Below, piece after piece: positions 36,854 through 45,674 of a stretch of 53,066 nucleotides of DNA (position 1 is the stretch's first letter; each line of letters opens with the position of its first letter). The notes under the pieces are model-generated. The model saw nothing but the letters and a program-made list of their open reading frames with translations, did not search any database and had not been told where the DNA came from. Source of the DNA: Hungatella sp. (lineage in GTDB: Bacteria; Bacillota; Clostridia; Lachnospirales; Lachnospiraceae); NCBI GenBank assembly GCA_022792815.1, contig JAAWBS010000030.1, positions 1-53,066 on the forward strand, given 5' to 3'. The translations under genes were made by a program, and so were the position numbers.

Positions 36854-37847
36854 AAATGAGTCCTCCTTTTAAATAATTCTCTGCCATCGACACGGTCCTC
36901 CCTGCAAATCCCGGGTACAGCTCCCTGACCGGATCCGAGTCTTCATGGCTTGTAAGCCAGGCCAGAAGCTGGATCCTCCTGGCCATGAGAAAGGTGGGAA
37001 TCTCCCTCAAGTCTTCCTCCGAAAGAGTCAGGACCGTCCCGTACCCCTTCACCCACGCGTCAATCCACAATTTTATCCTGTCATCGTCCTCCAGGAAGCT
37101 GAACGAGGCCGCCAGGTCGTAGAGATGCCAGCCAAACCCGCAGTCGTCAAAGTCCATGACCCAGATCCTGCCTCCCGATTTCAGTAGGTTGGCTGCCCGC
37201 AAGTCGGCGTGGATCAGCCCGTAGTTGGTCCTTCTCTTCCCGTACCCAAGAAGCCTCTCCCGAACCTTGAGACAGGTCTGTTCCAGCAGCCTGGTTCCTC
37301 TCTCATCCAGCTCTTTACACTGTCTCCAGTCGCCGAACAGCCCTCCCGGCCCCAACATGGCGTCACAGTCCAGGTGAGGCCTGTCAAGCTTTCGGCTCCC
37401 GGCCCAGTCCATGGTGTCCCTGTGAAGCAGCGCCGCGATTCTCCCCACCTGAAAAAAGTCTTCCGACGCCTCAAGGTCCCTTCTCGGGTCCGGATTTCTT
37501 CCCCTCAGATACTCAAACACCACACAGACAAAAGTCTGCCCTTCTCTCCTTATCCGGGTAAGGAGTTCCCCTCTGCTGTTTGCAATCGGACTCACGGTCT
37601 TCACCCGGCCTCCTCCCTGAAGGCGCAGGAGCCACCGAAGCTCTGCCCTGATTTCCTCTGCCCTGTGATATCCGATTCTCGACACCCTCATGACCTGGGC
37701 CGGCTCTCCGTCTGCGGCCCTGTTCATCAAAAATGTGGCGTTCTCCGACAGGTGAAGAAGGCTTAAGATCCGCTCTTTTCCCCACGGATAAAGGCGGCAT
37801 GCCGACTCTGCCGCCTCCCTGTAACCGTCCAGTCCCTCAAAATTCAT
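36807..37847 (-). CDS. Aminoglycoside-phosphotransferase-fold kinase
   Basis: A 346-residue protein of the APH/CotS superfamily. Catalytic loop LIHADLRAANLLKSGGRIWV (HxDxxxxN) and metal-binding DFDDCGFGWHLYDLA are intact, so it should be an active small-molecule kinase. Position between a CBS protein (three bases upstream) and a lyase-like gene (47-base overlap) suggests that it phosphorylates a sugar or sugar acid from the glycan rather than an antibiotic; homoserine-kinase-like and spore-coat CotS-like proteins share this fold. The specific substrate cannot be told. Confidence 0.8.
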   Translation of the reverse strand: MNFEGLDGYREAAESACRLYPWGKERILSLLHLSENATFLMNRAADGEPAQVMRVSRIGYHRAEEIRAELRWLLRLQGGGRVKTVSPIANSRGELLTRIRREGQTFVCVVFEYLRGRNPDPRRDLEASEDFFQVGRIAALLHRDTMDWAGSRKLDRPHLDCDAMLGPGGLFGDWRQCKELDERGTRLLEQTCLKVRERLLGYGKRRTNYGLIHADLRAANLLKSGGRIWVMDFDDCGFGWHLYDLAASFSFLEDDDRIKLWIDAWVKGYGTVLTLSEEDLREIPTFLMARRIQLLAWLTSHEDSDPVRELYPGFAGRTVSMAENYLKGGLIYAAGDCRAGSARRIL

Positions 37848-37850
37848 GGT

Positions 37851-38261
37851 TCAGCTTTCTTCCTTCATCTGACTGTAACAATAGCGGATGATATCTTTTC
37901 TGGTGATGATGCCGATAAAATTCTGCTGGTCATCTACCACAGGCACAAAATTCTGGTTCAGCGCCTTGTCGATCATGTCCTCCATGGTGGCGTCGATGGA
38001 CACCGGGCAGTTGTCCGACCTCCTGGGAATGATGGTCACCGGCATCTGTTCGGCTCCCCTCAGGCTCAGGTTGTATTCATTCTTGATTCCCCAGAGCATA
38101 TCTCCCTCTGTGATGGTGCCTATGTACCGCCCCTGTCTGTTGATGATCGGGACCGCCGTATATCGATGATGCTCCATGATCTCAAGAGCCTGTCTTAAAG
38201 TCTGGTCATCATAGATAAATGCCACTTCGCTTTTGGGTGTCAAAAAAAACAGTATATTCAT
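37851..38261 (-). CDS. CBS-domain pair protein
   Basis: A 136-residue stand-alone tandem CBS protein. Start MNILFFLTPKSEVAFIYDD at 38261, five bases after AAGGAG. First CBS: RYTAVPIINRQGRYIGTITE; second: NFVPVVDDQQNFIGIITRKD. Such Bateman modules bind adenosine nucleotides and report energy state. It is the first gene of the CBS-kinase-lyase unit, so it could tie the kinase to the ATP/AMP level (inference), although CBS proteins of this short type also occur alone in many Firmicutes. Length is normal for the type. Confidence 0.9.
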   Translation of the reverse strand: MNILFFLTPKSEVAFIYDDQTLRQALEIMEHHRYTAVPIINRQGRYIGTITEGDMLWGIKNEYNLSLRGAEQMPVTIIPRRSDNCPVSIDATMEDMIDKALNQNFVPVVDDQQNFIGIITRKDIIRYCYSQMKEES

Positions 38262-38297
38262 AGTCTCTCCTTGTTTCCGTCTCATAAAGTCAGGGAC

Positions 38298-38317
38298 AGT
38301 ATATCAGAGGCCTCTGA
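38298..38317 (-). promoter_or_regulatory. -10 box with adjoining perfect palindrome upstream of the CBS gene
   Basis: Minus strand -10 TATACT (38298-38303) is directly followed, in the spacer, by the perfect palindrome TCAGAGG-CCTCTGA (38304-38317). A -35 is unclear (TTCACA at 20 bases). The placement suggests operator control. Confidence 0.45.
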
Positions 38318-38393
38318 ATCTTGTGTGAACAATTTATTAGTTTTTTCTAAATTTCCAGGAGCTGACATTTTTCCGGTTCCCCCAAAAAGGTCA

Positions 38394-38422
38394 TTGTCCC
38401 TTTTCGGGCTCCGTGCTAAAAT
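38394..38422 (+). promoter_or_regulatory. Promoter of the methyltransferase gene
   Basis: -35 TTGTCC (38394-38399), 17-base spacer, -10 TAAAAT (38417-38422), about 84 bases ahead of the ATG. Confidence 0.45.
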
Positions 38423-38505
38423 GTATGATACCAGGGACAAAAGATCACGGACATGACTTTTTGATCCGCAAATACCTGGGAAAAAGAAGCCAGAAAGGAA
38501 GTCAT

Positions 38506-39714
38506 ATGAATTCTATCAGCGACTATATCAGCCATATCATGGAGGCCCGGCCCACAAAGATCGTCATCAGCAAGCCGGCCCCTGGAGACGCCCCCTTCCG
38601 GAAGATCGTTATCGACAGGAAAGGAGACTATGTCCAGCTGTCCAAGTATACGGACAAGCAGGTCTTTCACGAAAATATCCCTGTCAGCCGGCTGCTTCCC
38701 GCATGCTGTGACTATCTGGGGAACTCCTATCTGCAGCTGCATGCCTGGACCGAGGATACGGAGTACTCTCTGGCTCTGTCCAAAAAACGGAAGATCCTGT
38801 TTCACACCGCTCCAAACCGGAGTCCGGCCCGCATCGTCTGGAATCCGGCCCACAACCGAAAGAAACAGTATCTGCTTGAGGAGGGAGAAGTGATCGAACC
38901 TCTCGTGGATATGGGAATCTTCACGCGAGACGGGAAAGTCGTGACATCCATGTATGACAAGTACCGGCAGATCAACCGGTTTATCGAAATGATTGACGAT
39001 GTGATCAAAAAACAGGACTGCCGCCATCTAAACATCATCGACTTCGGCTGCGGCAAATCCTATCTGACCTTTATTGTATACCACTATCTGACCGTCCTCA
39101 AAAACATCACGGTCAACATGATCGGTCTGGACTTAAAAGAAGACGTGATCCGCAAATGCAACGAGGCTGCCAGGAAATACCGCTATGATCACTTAAGCTT
39201 TCAGCTGGGGGACATAAACGGATTTCACTGCCCCTTTGACGTGGACATGGTCATCACCCTCCATGCCTGCGACACGGCCACCGACTATGCCCTGTACAAT
39301 GCCGTCTCCTGGAAAGCCAAGATGATCTTCTCCGTTCCCTGCTGCCAGCACGAACTGAATCGGCAGATCTCCACGGACACCTTCTCCCTGTTTACCAGGT
39401 ATGGCATCGTCTCCGAGCGGTTCTGCGCCCTGATGACCGATGCCATACGGGGAAATCTGCTGGAGTACTCCGGTTACAGCACCCAGCTTTTGGAATTTGT
39501 GGACCTGTCCCACACACCTAAGAACATCCTGATCCGGGCTGTCCTAAGCCCCGGCAAACCGGACTCTGTCCGGCGAAAAGCCCTGGAGGAGGCACGGAGG
39601 GTCATGGAAGAATACCATGTGTCTCCCACGCTCTACCGGCTGCTCTGCGGGGAGCAGGCCGCTTCGGCCGAGTCACCAAAATCGCCCTCAGACGGCCCTG
39701 ATCATACCTCCTGA
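38506..39714 (+). CDS. SAM-dependent methyltransferase, METTL25/Methyltransf_32-like
   Basis: A 402-residue class I methyltransferase. The SAM-binding motif is HLNIIDFGCGKSYLTFIVYH, followed by MIGLDLKEDVIRKCNEAARK, the motif IV-like DMVITLHACDTATDYALYNA, and the unusual FSVPCCQHELNRQI, which together are typical of the METTL25/RRNAD1 group. The first ~150 residues are a separate domain (RKIVIDRKGDYVQLSKYTDK). The start at 38506 follows AAGGA by six bases. The substrate is not established, RNA or protein being possible. Its end overlaps the convergent galactokinase end by 13 bases. Confidence 0.82.
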   Translation: MNSISDYISHIMEARPTKIVISKPAPGDAPFRKIVIDRKGDYVQLSKYTDKQVFHENIPVSRLLPACCDYLGNSYLQLHAWTEDTEYSLALSKKRKILFHTAPNRSPARIVWNPAHNRKKQYLLEEGEVIEPLVDMGIFTRDGKVVTSMYDKYRQINRFIEMIDDVIKKQDCRHLNIIDFGCGKSYLTFIVYHYLTVLKNITVNMIGLDLKEDVIRKCNEAARKYRYDHLSFQLGDINGFHCPFDVDMVITLHACDTATDYALYNAVSWKAKMIFSVPCCQHELNRQISTDTFSLFTRYGIVSERFCALMTDAIRGNLLEYSGYSTQLLEFVDLSHTPKNILIRAVLSPGKPDSVRRKALEEARRVMEEYHVSPTLYRLLCGEQAASAESPKSPSDGPDHTS

Positions 39715-40988
39715 TCCACACAGATGGCTCCGTAAGGCCGGATGCTCATCCGGTAGGCATTGCCTTTGCCCAGAGCCCTCTCGATATACTCCACATACTC
39801 GTCCACCAGATCATTGGGCAGCATGGCCATGATGACCCCGGCGAATCCGCCGCCGTGGATCCGGCACGCTCCCCGGCCCTTCCCTGCGATAAACAGCTCC
39901 GTCAGCCCAAGGGCCACGCTGATGCCCTGCTCCTGGACGTCGGCGGTGGTATAGCAGTTCTGAAGCCATTTCCAGGAGGAGTTGCCGGAGGCCGTGATGC
40001 CGGAGAGGAAATCTTCAAAGCGGTCCTCCTTGAGAGCCGCCACCTCCGCCTCCACTCTCTTGTTCTCCTCAAAGAAGTGGAGGGCTCTCATGACAGAGCG
40101 ATCCCCCGCATACTCCCGCACCTTGGCCAGGTCCGCGATCACATCCTCCTCCTTCACCTGGGCGCAGACTTCCTTTCCGAAATACTCTGCCACCTTCTTC
40201 ATCTCCTGGGGCACGGAGGAGTAATCGGCGCTTAAATCTGCATGCCCCTTTCCCGTATTGACGATGATCAGGCTGTGATTCTTCGATCCGAAATCAAAGG
40301 GAATCTGCTCCACCACCGGGTTCTGAGGATCATAAAAGTCGATGGTAATCAGTCCGCCTACGGCACAGGCCATCTGATCCAGAAGCCCGGAGGACTTGTT
40401 CCAGTAGTGATTTTCCGCATATTTCCCCACATGAGCGTAGGCCACCACATCCATCTTGCCGTCATTGAAGAACACGTTGAGCATGGAGCAGAGGAGCATC
40501 TCAAAGGCAGCCGAGGAGCTGACCCCGGCGGCGCTGATGACGTTGCTGGTGATGTAGGCGTCAAACCCGCCGATCTCGTATCCCTTCTCCTTAAAGCCCT
40601 TCAAAAGTCCCTTCACCAGGTCCACGGTTCCCGCCATCTTGGCGCTGGGAGCCAGATCATCCAGATCCACCGTGAATCTCTGGTTAAAGGTCTCACTGAC
40701 GATATTCACCTTGCTGCTGCCGTTTTTCGCCGCTATGCCCACACAGTCCAGATTGATGCTGCCTGCCAGCACCCTGCCGTGGTTGTGATCCGTGTGATTG
40801 CCGCTGATCTCCGTCCGCCCCGGGGAGCTGAACATCTTCATCTCCTTGTCGCCGAACTCCTGAACAAACTTCTCCACAAGATCTTTGTAACGTGTCACAT
40901 TGTGCTCTGCCTCTGCCTCTCCGTACAGGGCTCCCATCAGTCTCCGGGTCTGGACAGAGTCCAGCAACTTCTGTGTATCTGCCTTCAT
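39702..40988 (-). CDS. galK: Galactokinase
   Basis: A 428-residue GHMP kinase making galactose-1-phosphate for the Leloir pathway. The galactokinase signature is FSSPGRTEISGNHTDHNHGR; the phosphate-binding loop is SAAGVSSSAAFEMLLCSM; the C-terminal motif is GRGACRIHGGGFAGVIMAML. The N-terminal ~45 residues (MKADTQKLLDSVQTRRLMGA) are longer than in E. coli GalK, as is common in Lachnospiraceae. The start at 40988 follows AGGAGG by nine bases. No galT or galE is adjacent. It would take galactose released by the GH2 enzyme. Confidence 0.95.
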   Translation of the reverse strand: MKADTQKLLDSVQTRRLMGALYGEAEAEHNVTRYKDLVEKFVQEFGDKEMKMFSSPGRTEISGNHTDHNHGRVLAGSINLDCVGIAAKNGSSKVNIVSETFNQRFTVDLDDLAPSAKMAGTVDLVKGLLKGFKEKGYEIGGFDAYITSNVISAAGVSSSAAFEMLLCSMLNVFFNDGKMDVVAYAHVGKYAENHYWNKSSGLLDQMACAVGGLITIDFYDPQNPVVEQIPFDFGSKNHSLIIVNTGKGHADLSADYSSVPQEMKKVAEYFGKEVCAQVKEEDVIADLAKVREYAGDRSVMRALHFFEENKRVEAEVAALKEDRFEDFLSGITASGNSSWKWLQNCYTTADVQEQGISVALGLTELFIAGKGRGACRIHGGGFAGVIMAMLPNDLVDEYVEYIERALGKGNAYRMSIRPYGAICVDQEV

Positions 40989-41067
40989 AGTGAATCTCCT
41001 CCTACTTATCTTATCCCCAGCTCCGCATAATGACCGCAAACAGGAACACGCAGCTGAACCTGATCTC

Positions 41068-41073
41068 AGTATA
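41068..41073 (-). promoter_or_regulatory. Extended -10 of the galactokinase promoter
   Basis: TGGTATACT on the minus strand, an extended -10, about 80 bases ahead of the ATG. No good -35 is seen. Confidence 0.4.
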
Positions 41074-41146
41074 CCAAATCTTCGCCTGATAAGACATACA
41101 TTTTTGTGCGAAATAGTTACAATTTTTTCGTTTCTCCGGTCTGCCT

Positions 41147-42406
41147 CTACGGGTCCAGTCTGGTATAACCTCCCGACGAGGTACAGGGGATCATGGATAC
41201 GGAAGTTTCCTCCTCCCCCCACACTACTTTCAAGAGGGCCGTCTTGGGGATACTGCTTCCGAACACAAAATTGCCCAGGCTGTACACGATGGTCTTGCCC
41301 TTATACTCCTCCGCAGGCTGCAGGACATGGGGATGGCTTCCCACCACCAGGTCTGCCCCTGCGTCGATATAGGCCCTGCCCATGGCTTTCTGGTAATCCT
41401 TCGGCGTCTCCTCCCTCTCCACCCCCCAGTGGACATAGACCACCAGAAAGTCGCATTCATCCTTTGCCCTCGCTATGGCCTTCAAAGGCAGGGTGGTGTC
41501 ATAGGTGGAAAATACTCCCGGATGGGACTTTCCCGCCGCCCAGTCGGCAGACATATAGACCCTGGACATGCCGAGAAAACCGACGGTCTTCTGGCCGATG
41601 ATCACCGTCTTTAAGGCGCTGGCCCTCTCGAAGTCCTCCCCGGCTCCCACATAGGAAATCCCCGCCTTATCCAGAGCTTTACAGCTGTCCAGGAGCCCCT
41701 CTCTGCCAAAATCCAGGATGTGGTTGTTGGCCAGCGTCACCAGATCGATTCCCATCTCCTGAAAGATGTTCATCCGGCTCTCCGGCACCCGGAAGGTAAA
41801 CTGCTTGTCCGCAGCCGCAGAGCCTCTGGCCGTAAATGGGAATTCCTGGTTTACCATAAACAGATCCGCAGCCTCAATCTCCTTCCGAATCCCCTCATCC
41901 AGCACCCCGCTGATCCCTCCGGCACTGTCATAGGCTGCGAGCACATGGTCTGACAGATACACATCTCCTGCAAACAGCATGACGATATCCGAGGAGCTGC
42001 GGGCCTCATCCCCCTCTCCTTCGCCCTCCGCCCTCTCTTCTCCCACCCCCTCGACAGGCCTCCCGGCTCCCACATCTGCCGCGGACTCTCCGGGCCCTGC
42101 AGCTGTCACAGGCGCTCCGGACTCTGCGGCTGTCCCGGATTCCCCGGGTCCTATGGCAGTCACAGGCTCCCTGGACCCCGCTGCTGTCCCGGACCCTGCT
42201 GCTGTCCCGGCCCCCACGGGTCCTATGGCCGTCACGGGCTCCGCGGTCCCCGACTCGCTGTCTTCCCTGTCAGATCTCTTCTCTTCCCCGATATACTCCC
42301 GCCCGGACCTGGCGCCTCCCCTCCAGGCGGCCCCTGCACAGGTTCCCACGAGAACCGTGATCCCTAAAATCGCCGACAACACCATCCACTTTTTTCTGCT
42401 TCCCAT
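41147..42406 (-). CDS. CapA/PgsA-like metallophosphatase-fold surface protein
   Basis: A 419-residue protein anchored by one N-terminal helix (KKWMVLSAILGITVLVGTCA), so the rest is outside the cell. A low-complexity tether of about 100 residues follows, built from imperfect repeats such as EPVTAIGPGESGTAAESGAP. Then comes the PGA_cap domain: IVMLFAGDVYLSDHV, VNQEFPFTARG, LVTLANNHILDFGREGLLDS, VYVHWGVEREETP and GADLVVGSHPHVLQP, keeping the metal ligands. CapA proteins act in poly-gamma-glutamate or other capsule assembly, but similar proteins occur outside such loci, and none of capB/capC is here. The start at 42406 follows AAGGGG by five bases. Confidence 0.85.
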   Translation of the reverse strand: MGSRKKWMVLSAILGITVLVGTCAGAAWRGGARSGREYIGEEKRSDREDSESGTAEPVTAIGPVGAGTAAGSGTAAGSREPVTAIGPGESGTAAESGAPVTAAGPGESAADVGAGRPVEGVGEERAEGEGEGDEARSSSDIVMLFAGDVYLSDHVLAAYDSAGGISGVLDEGIRKEIEAADLFMVNQEFPFTARGSAAADKQFTFRVPESRMNIFQEMGIDLVTLANNHILDFGREGLLDSCKALDKAGISYVGAGEDFERASALKTVIIGQKTVGFLGMSRVYMSADWAAGKSHPGVFSTYDTTLPLKAIARAKDECDFLVVYVHWGVEREETPKDYQKAMGRAYIDAGADLVVGSHPHVLQPAEEYKGKTIVYSLGNFVFGSSIPKTALLKVVWGEEETSVSMIPCTSSGGYTRLDP

Positions 42407-42576
42407 AACAGCCCCTTCCTGTCCTCCGAAAAACGTTCCGTGCACCCTTATGAAAGAAAAGTGTAAAGCCCTCAGCAGCAGCCGAAGACTTTACACCATC
42501 TGTAGTCTGTATCTCAAAACAGTCTTGAAACCTTGATTGCCGCAGCACTATCTGAAAAACGATTCTCAGACACGGT

Positions 42577-43413
42577 CTAACAGGCCAGCACCACGCCGCC
42601 GTCGCTGGCATATACAGTCGCCACGCCTGCCGTCTCCGTGATGACTACCTCCCGAAACGGAATCCGCTTAAGCAGCTCCTCTCTGACCAATTCCGCCCTT
42701 TCCCGGTTGTTGCAGTGGGCCACCACCGCAGTCTTCCTCTCCGGGTCCTTGATGTTCTTCTGAGCATAATCACACATCTTAGCCAGAGCCTTGTTGACTC
42801 CCCGGGCCTGGTCCTCCTTGATGATCACTCCCTCCACGGCTCCCATCACCGGTTTAATGTTCAGAGTGGTGGCAAAAAACGCCTGAAGCCCCGTAAGTCT
42901 CCCGTTTTTCCGCAGAGCGTCCAGGGACTCCAGCACAAAGTAGGTCTTCATCTCACGCTTAAACTGCTCCGCCTTTTGGCATACCTCCTCAAACTCCGCA
43001 CCGCTCTCGCAGAGCCCGGCGATGTACAGGGCGATGTTCAGCTCTCCGGCCGAGGCGGACCAGGAGTCGATGATCTTGATGTTCTTGGGGCCATGGTCTT
43101 CCTCGTAGAGTTCTTTTCCCACCTGTGCACTGTTGAAGGTTCCGCTTAAATGGCTGGACAACGTGATCACATAGATATCGTCGGCCTCGCACTCATAGGC
43201 CTTCTTAAAGGTCTCCGGGGAAGGGCAGGCCGTCTTAGGGCAGTTGGGGCTGGCTTTCACCAGCTCCAAAAAGCGCTTCTGGTCAAATGTCTCGTCGTCG
43301 ATCACCTGTGTGTCATCTACCTGCAGAGTCAAGGGAATCATCTGAAAACGAGGATCTTTCTTTAGGTCTTCTGTCAAATCCAGGCAGCTGTCGCCGATAA
43401 TTTTATAACTCAT
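42577..43413 (-). CDS. DegV family fatty-acid-binding protein
   Basis: A 278-residue cytoplasmic protein of the DegV/FakB family, which binds one fatty acid and presents it to the kinase FakA for phospholipid synthesis. Typical are YKIIGDSCLDLTEDLKKD at the start, the CPSPETF-like TACPSPETFKKAYE, ITLSSHLSGTFNSAQVG, and DSWSASAGELNIALY. The start at 43413 lies six bases after AGGAGG; a longer frame to 43434 overlaps that site. It is a single-gene unit with its own promoter. FakA is not in the window. Confidence 0.93.
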   Translation of the reverse strand: MSYKIIGDSCLDLTEDLKKDPRFQMIPLTLQVDDTQVIDDETFDQKRFLELVKASPNCPKTACPSPETFKKAYECEADDIYVITLSSHLSGTFNSAQVGKELYEEDHGPKNIKIIDSWSASAGELNIALYIAGLCESGAEFEEVCQKAEQFKREMKTYFVLESLDALRKNGRLTGLQAFFATTLNIKPVMGAVEGVIIKEDQARGVNKALAKMCDYAQKNIKDPERKTAVVAHCNNRERAELVREELLKRIPFREVVITETAGVATVYASDGGVVLAC

Positions 43414-43464
43414 ATCGCTCCTCCTGAAATTCATCTCTATATTACATAGTTTTCAATACTACAT

Positions 43465-43492
43465 ATTATAACAGATATTTTTCAGATTTCAA
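43465..43492 (-). promoter_or_regulatory. Promoter of the DegV gene
   Basis: Minus strand: -35 TTGAAA (43487-43492), 16-base spacer, perfect -10 TATAAT (43465-43470). Confidence 0.6.
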
Positions 43493-43528
43493 TCCCCTAC
43501 CGAAAAGTCGATGCCGACACAAGATCTC

Positions 43529-45535
43529 TTATTTTTCGGTCATCATCATCATGATCTCATTGCTCCGGCCGACAAACCTGGTCATACGCTCCGGAGACAG
43601 GCTTCCGTGGGCCAGAGATGCCATATCATACAGCTGCTCGCAGATCTTGCCGGTCAGATCTCCTTCCGGGTTATTCAGCACGTACTGAACCAGCTTATGG
43701 TTGGCATTGAGCACCAGAGTTCCGCCGTCGCCGCCGAACATGGAGGGATCCATGCCGTACATGTTGTACATCTTCATCATATCCTGCATCCTTCTGCTCT
43801 CCTCGGACACGATGATCATGGAGGCCACCTGATCATTCTTCAGCTTCTCCACCCTGATGTCCAGCTTGTCGTTGTTCAGGGCCTTCTTGAATGTCTCGGT
43901 CAGCTTCTCCGTGTCTGCCTTAAATCCTTCTGCCTCCTCTTCCTTCACCGTCTCCTTGAAGGTATCCGTCACATCGGCGTCGATGCGAAGGAACTTTAAT
44001 CCCTCCTTTTTCTGCTCCAGCTGGTTGATGAACGGACTGTCGATGTTGTGCCCCATCAGCACCGCGTTGAGGCCCTCCTCCTTAAACATATTGATGTACT
44101 GGCTCTGTTCCTTCTCGTCGGTGACATAGTAGATGATGTTCTCATGCTTCTCCTTGGCATCGTCTAAGCAATCCTGAAGGGTCAGATATTTCTTGTCCAA
44201 ATCCTTAAAGAGAATATACTCCTTCATCTTCTCCTCGAACTTGTCATCCTTTAAGCAGCCGAACTTGATGAATGGGCTGATGTCATCCCAGTACTTCTCG
44301 TAGGACTCCCGGTCGGTCTTGCACATACCGGACAGCTTGTCCGCCACCTTCTTGGTGATATAATCGGAGATCTTCTTCACAAACCCGTCGTTCTGGAGGG
44401 CGCTTCTGGATACATTCAGAGGCAGGTCGGGACAGTCGATGACACCCTTTAAGAGCATCAGGAATTCCGGAATCACTTCCTTAATATTATCGGCGATAAA
44501 CACCTGGGTATTGTACAGTTTGATGGTTCCCTCCAGGCTGTCATACTCGGTATTGATCTTGGGGAAATACAGGATGCCCTTTAAGTTGAAGGGATAGTCC
44601 ATGTTCAGGTGGATCCAGAACAGCGGCTCCTTGTAGTCCATAAATACCTTCCGATAAAATGCCTTATACTCCTCCTCGGTGCACTCGTTGGGGTGCTTGT
44701 TCCACAGGGGGTTCGCATCGTTGACCGGTACGGGGCGCTTTAAGATCTTGTACTTCTCCGTGGCCGGGGATACCTCCACGACTTCCTTCTCCCCGTTCTC
44801 GTTCTCCTTCTCCTCGGTCTTGGCCTCCTCGACGATGGTCTCCACCACCGTGTCCTTCTCTCTCAGCTCATCCTTGTCGATGGTCTCATACTGAGGCTCC
44901 GCCTCAGCGTTGTCTAAGAAGATGGGTACCGGCATGAAGCCGCAGTACTTCTCCAGAACCTCTCTCGCCCGGTACTCATTGGCAAACTCCACACTGTCCT
45001 CATTGAGATACAGGGTGATGGTGGTGCCGAAGGTCTCCTTCTCCCCGTCCCCCATCTCAAACTCCGTGCCGCCCTCGGACTCCCAGTGAACCGGCTTGGC
45101 ATCTGCTCTGTAGGACAATGTGTCGATACACACCTTGTCCGCCACCATGAACGCCGAGTAGAAGCCCAGGCCGAAGTGACCGATGATCTGATCCTCGTTG
45201 GCCTTGTCCTTATATTTGTTCAGGAAATCCTGAGCACCGGAGAAGGCGATCTGGTTGATGTACTCCTCCACTTCCTCCTCAGTCATGCCGATGCCGTTGT
45301 CCGTGACAGTGATCGTCTTGTCCGTAGGGTTCACGGTCACATGGATCCGGTACTCTAAGTCCTCCGGCTTCTCAAACTCTCCCATCAGCTCCAGCTTCTT
45401 TAACTTGGTGATGGCATCGCTGCCGTTGGACACCAGCTCTCGATAAAAGATATCGTGATCCGAGTAGAGCCACTTCTTGATCACCGGAAAAATATTCTCG
45501 CTGCTTATGGATAAACTGCCTGTCTTGGTTGCCAT
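43529..45535 (-). CDS. htpG: HtpG, bacterial Hsp90 chaperone
   Basis: A 668-residue ATP-dependent chaperone dimer. The N-terminal GHKL ATPase shows FYRELVSNGSDAITKLKK, TDNGIGMTEEEVEEYI and IGHFGLGFYSAFMVADKV. A highly charged insert around residues 215-260 (VEEAKTEEKENENGEKEVVE) precedes the middle domain, longer than the E. coli linker. The middle domain has NVSRSALQNDGFVKKISDYI with the catalytic-loop Arg. AAGGAG lies eight bases ahead of the ATG. A consensus promoter and a CIRCE site upstream place it in the HrcA heat-shock regulon. Confidence 0.97.
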   Translation of the reverse strand: MATKTGSLSISSENIFPVIKKWLYSDHDIFYRELVSNGSDAITKLKKLELMGEFEKPEDLEYRIHVTVNPTDKTITVTDNGIGMTEEEVEEYINQIAFSGAQDFLNKYKDKANEDQIIGHFGLGFYSAFMVADKVCIDTLSYRADAKPVHWESEGGTEFEMGDGEKETFGTTITLYLNEDSVEFANEYRAREVLEKYCGFMPVPIFLDNAEAEPQYETIDKDELREKDTVVETIVEEAKTEEKENENGEKEVVEVSPATEKYKILKRPVPVNDANPLWNKHPNECTEEEYKAFYRKVFMDYKEPLFWIHLNMDYPFNLKGILYFPKINTEYDSLEGTIKLYNTQVFIADNIKEVIPEFLMLLKGVIDCPDLPLNVSRSALQNDGFVKKISDYITKKVADKLSGMCKTDRESYEKYWDDISPFIKFGCLKDDKFEEKMKEYILFKDLDKKYLTLQDCLDDAKEKHENIIYYVTDEKEQSQYINMFKEEGLNAVLMGHNIDSPFINQLEQKKEGLKFLRIDADVTDTFKETVKEEEAEGFKADTEKLTETFKKALNNDKLDIRVEKLKNDQVASMIIVSEESRRMQDMMKMYNMYGMDPSMFGGDGGTLVLNANHKLVQYVLNNPEGDLTGKICEQLYDMASLAHGSLSPERMTRFVGRSNEIMMMMTEK

Positions 45536-45583
45536 ATCTAACTCTCCTTTGTCGTTGTTTTCTTTTATTGCTGTCTAAACAGT

Positions 45584-45612
45584 ATTCTAGTACTGTTAGA
45601 ACAAATTGTCAA
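45584..45612 (-). promoter_or_regulatory. htpG promoter
   Basis: Minus strand: perfect -35 TTGACA (45607-45612), 17-base spacer, -10 TAGAAT (45584-45589), with about 40 bases of leader. Confidence 0.8.
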
Positions 45613-45620
45613 CAAAAATT

Positions 45621-45647
45621 TTAGCACTCATTGCAAATGAGTGCTAG
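45621..45647. promoter_or_regulatory. CIRCE element (HrcA operator)
   Basis: TTAGCACTC-N9-GAGTGCTAG, identical to the CIRCE consensus except for the last base. It lies upstream of the -35 rather than over or after the start site, the more usual place. Confidence 0.95.
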
Positions 45648-45674
45648 CAACCTGTGACCGTTCTCACCATACCC

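Noticed and set aside
36807..37847. Antibiotic-resistance aminoglycoside kinase
   Set aside because: The fold is shared by many metabolic kinases, and the coupled lyase-like and CBS genes argue for a catabolic role; no resistance-gene context.
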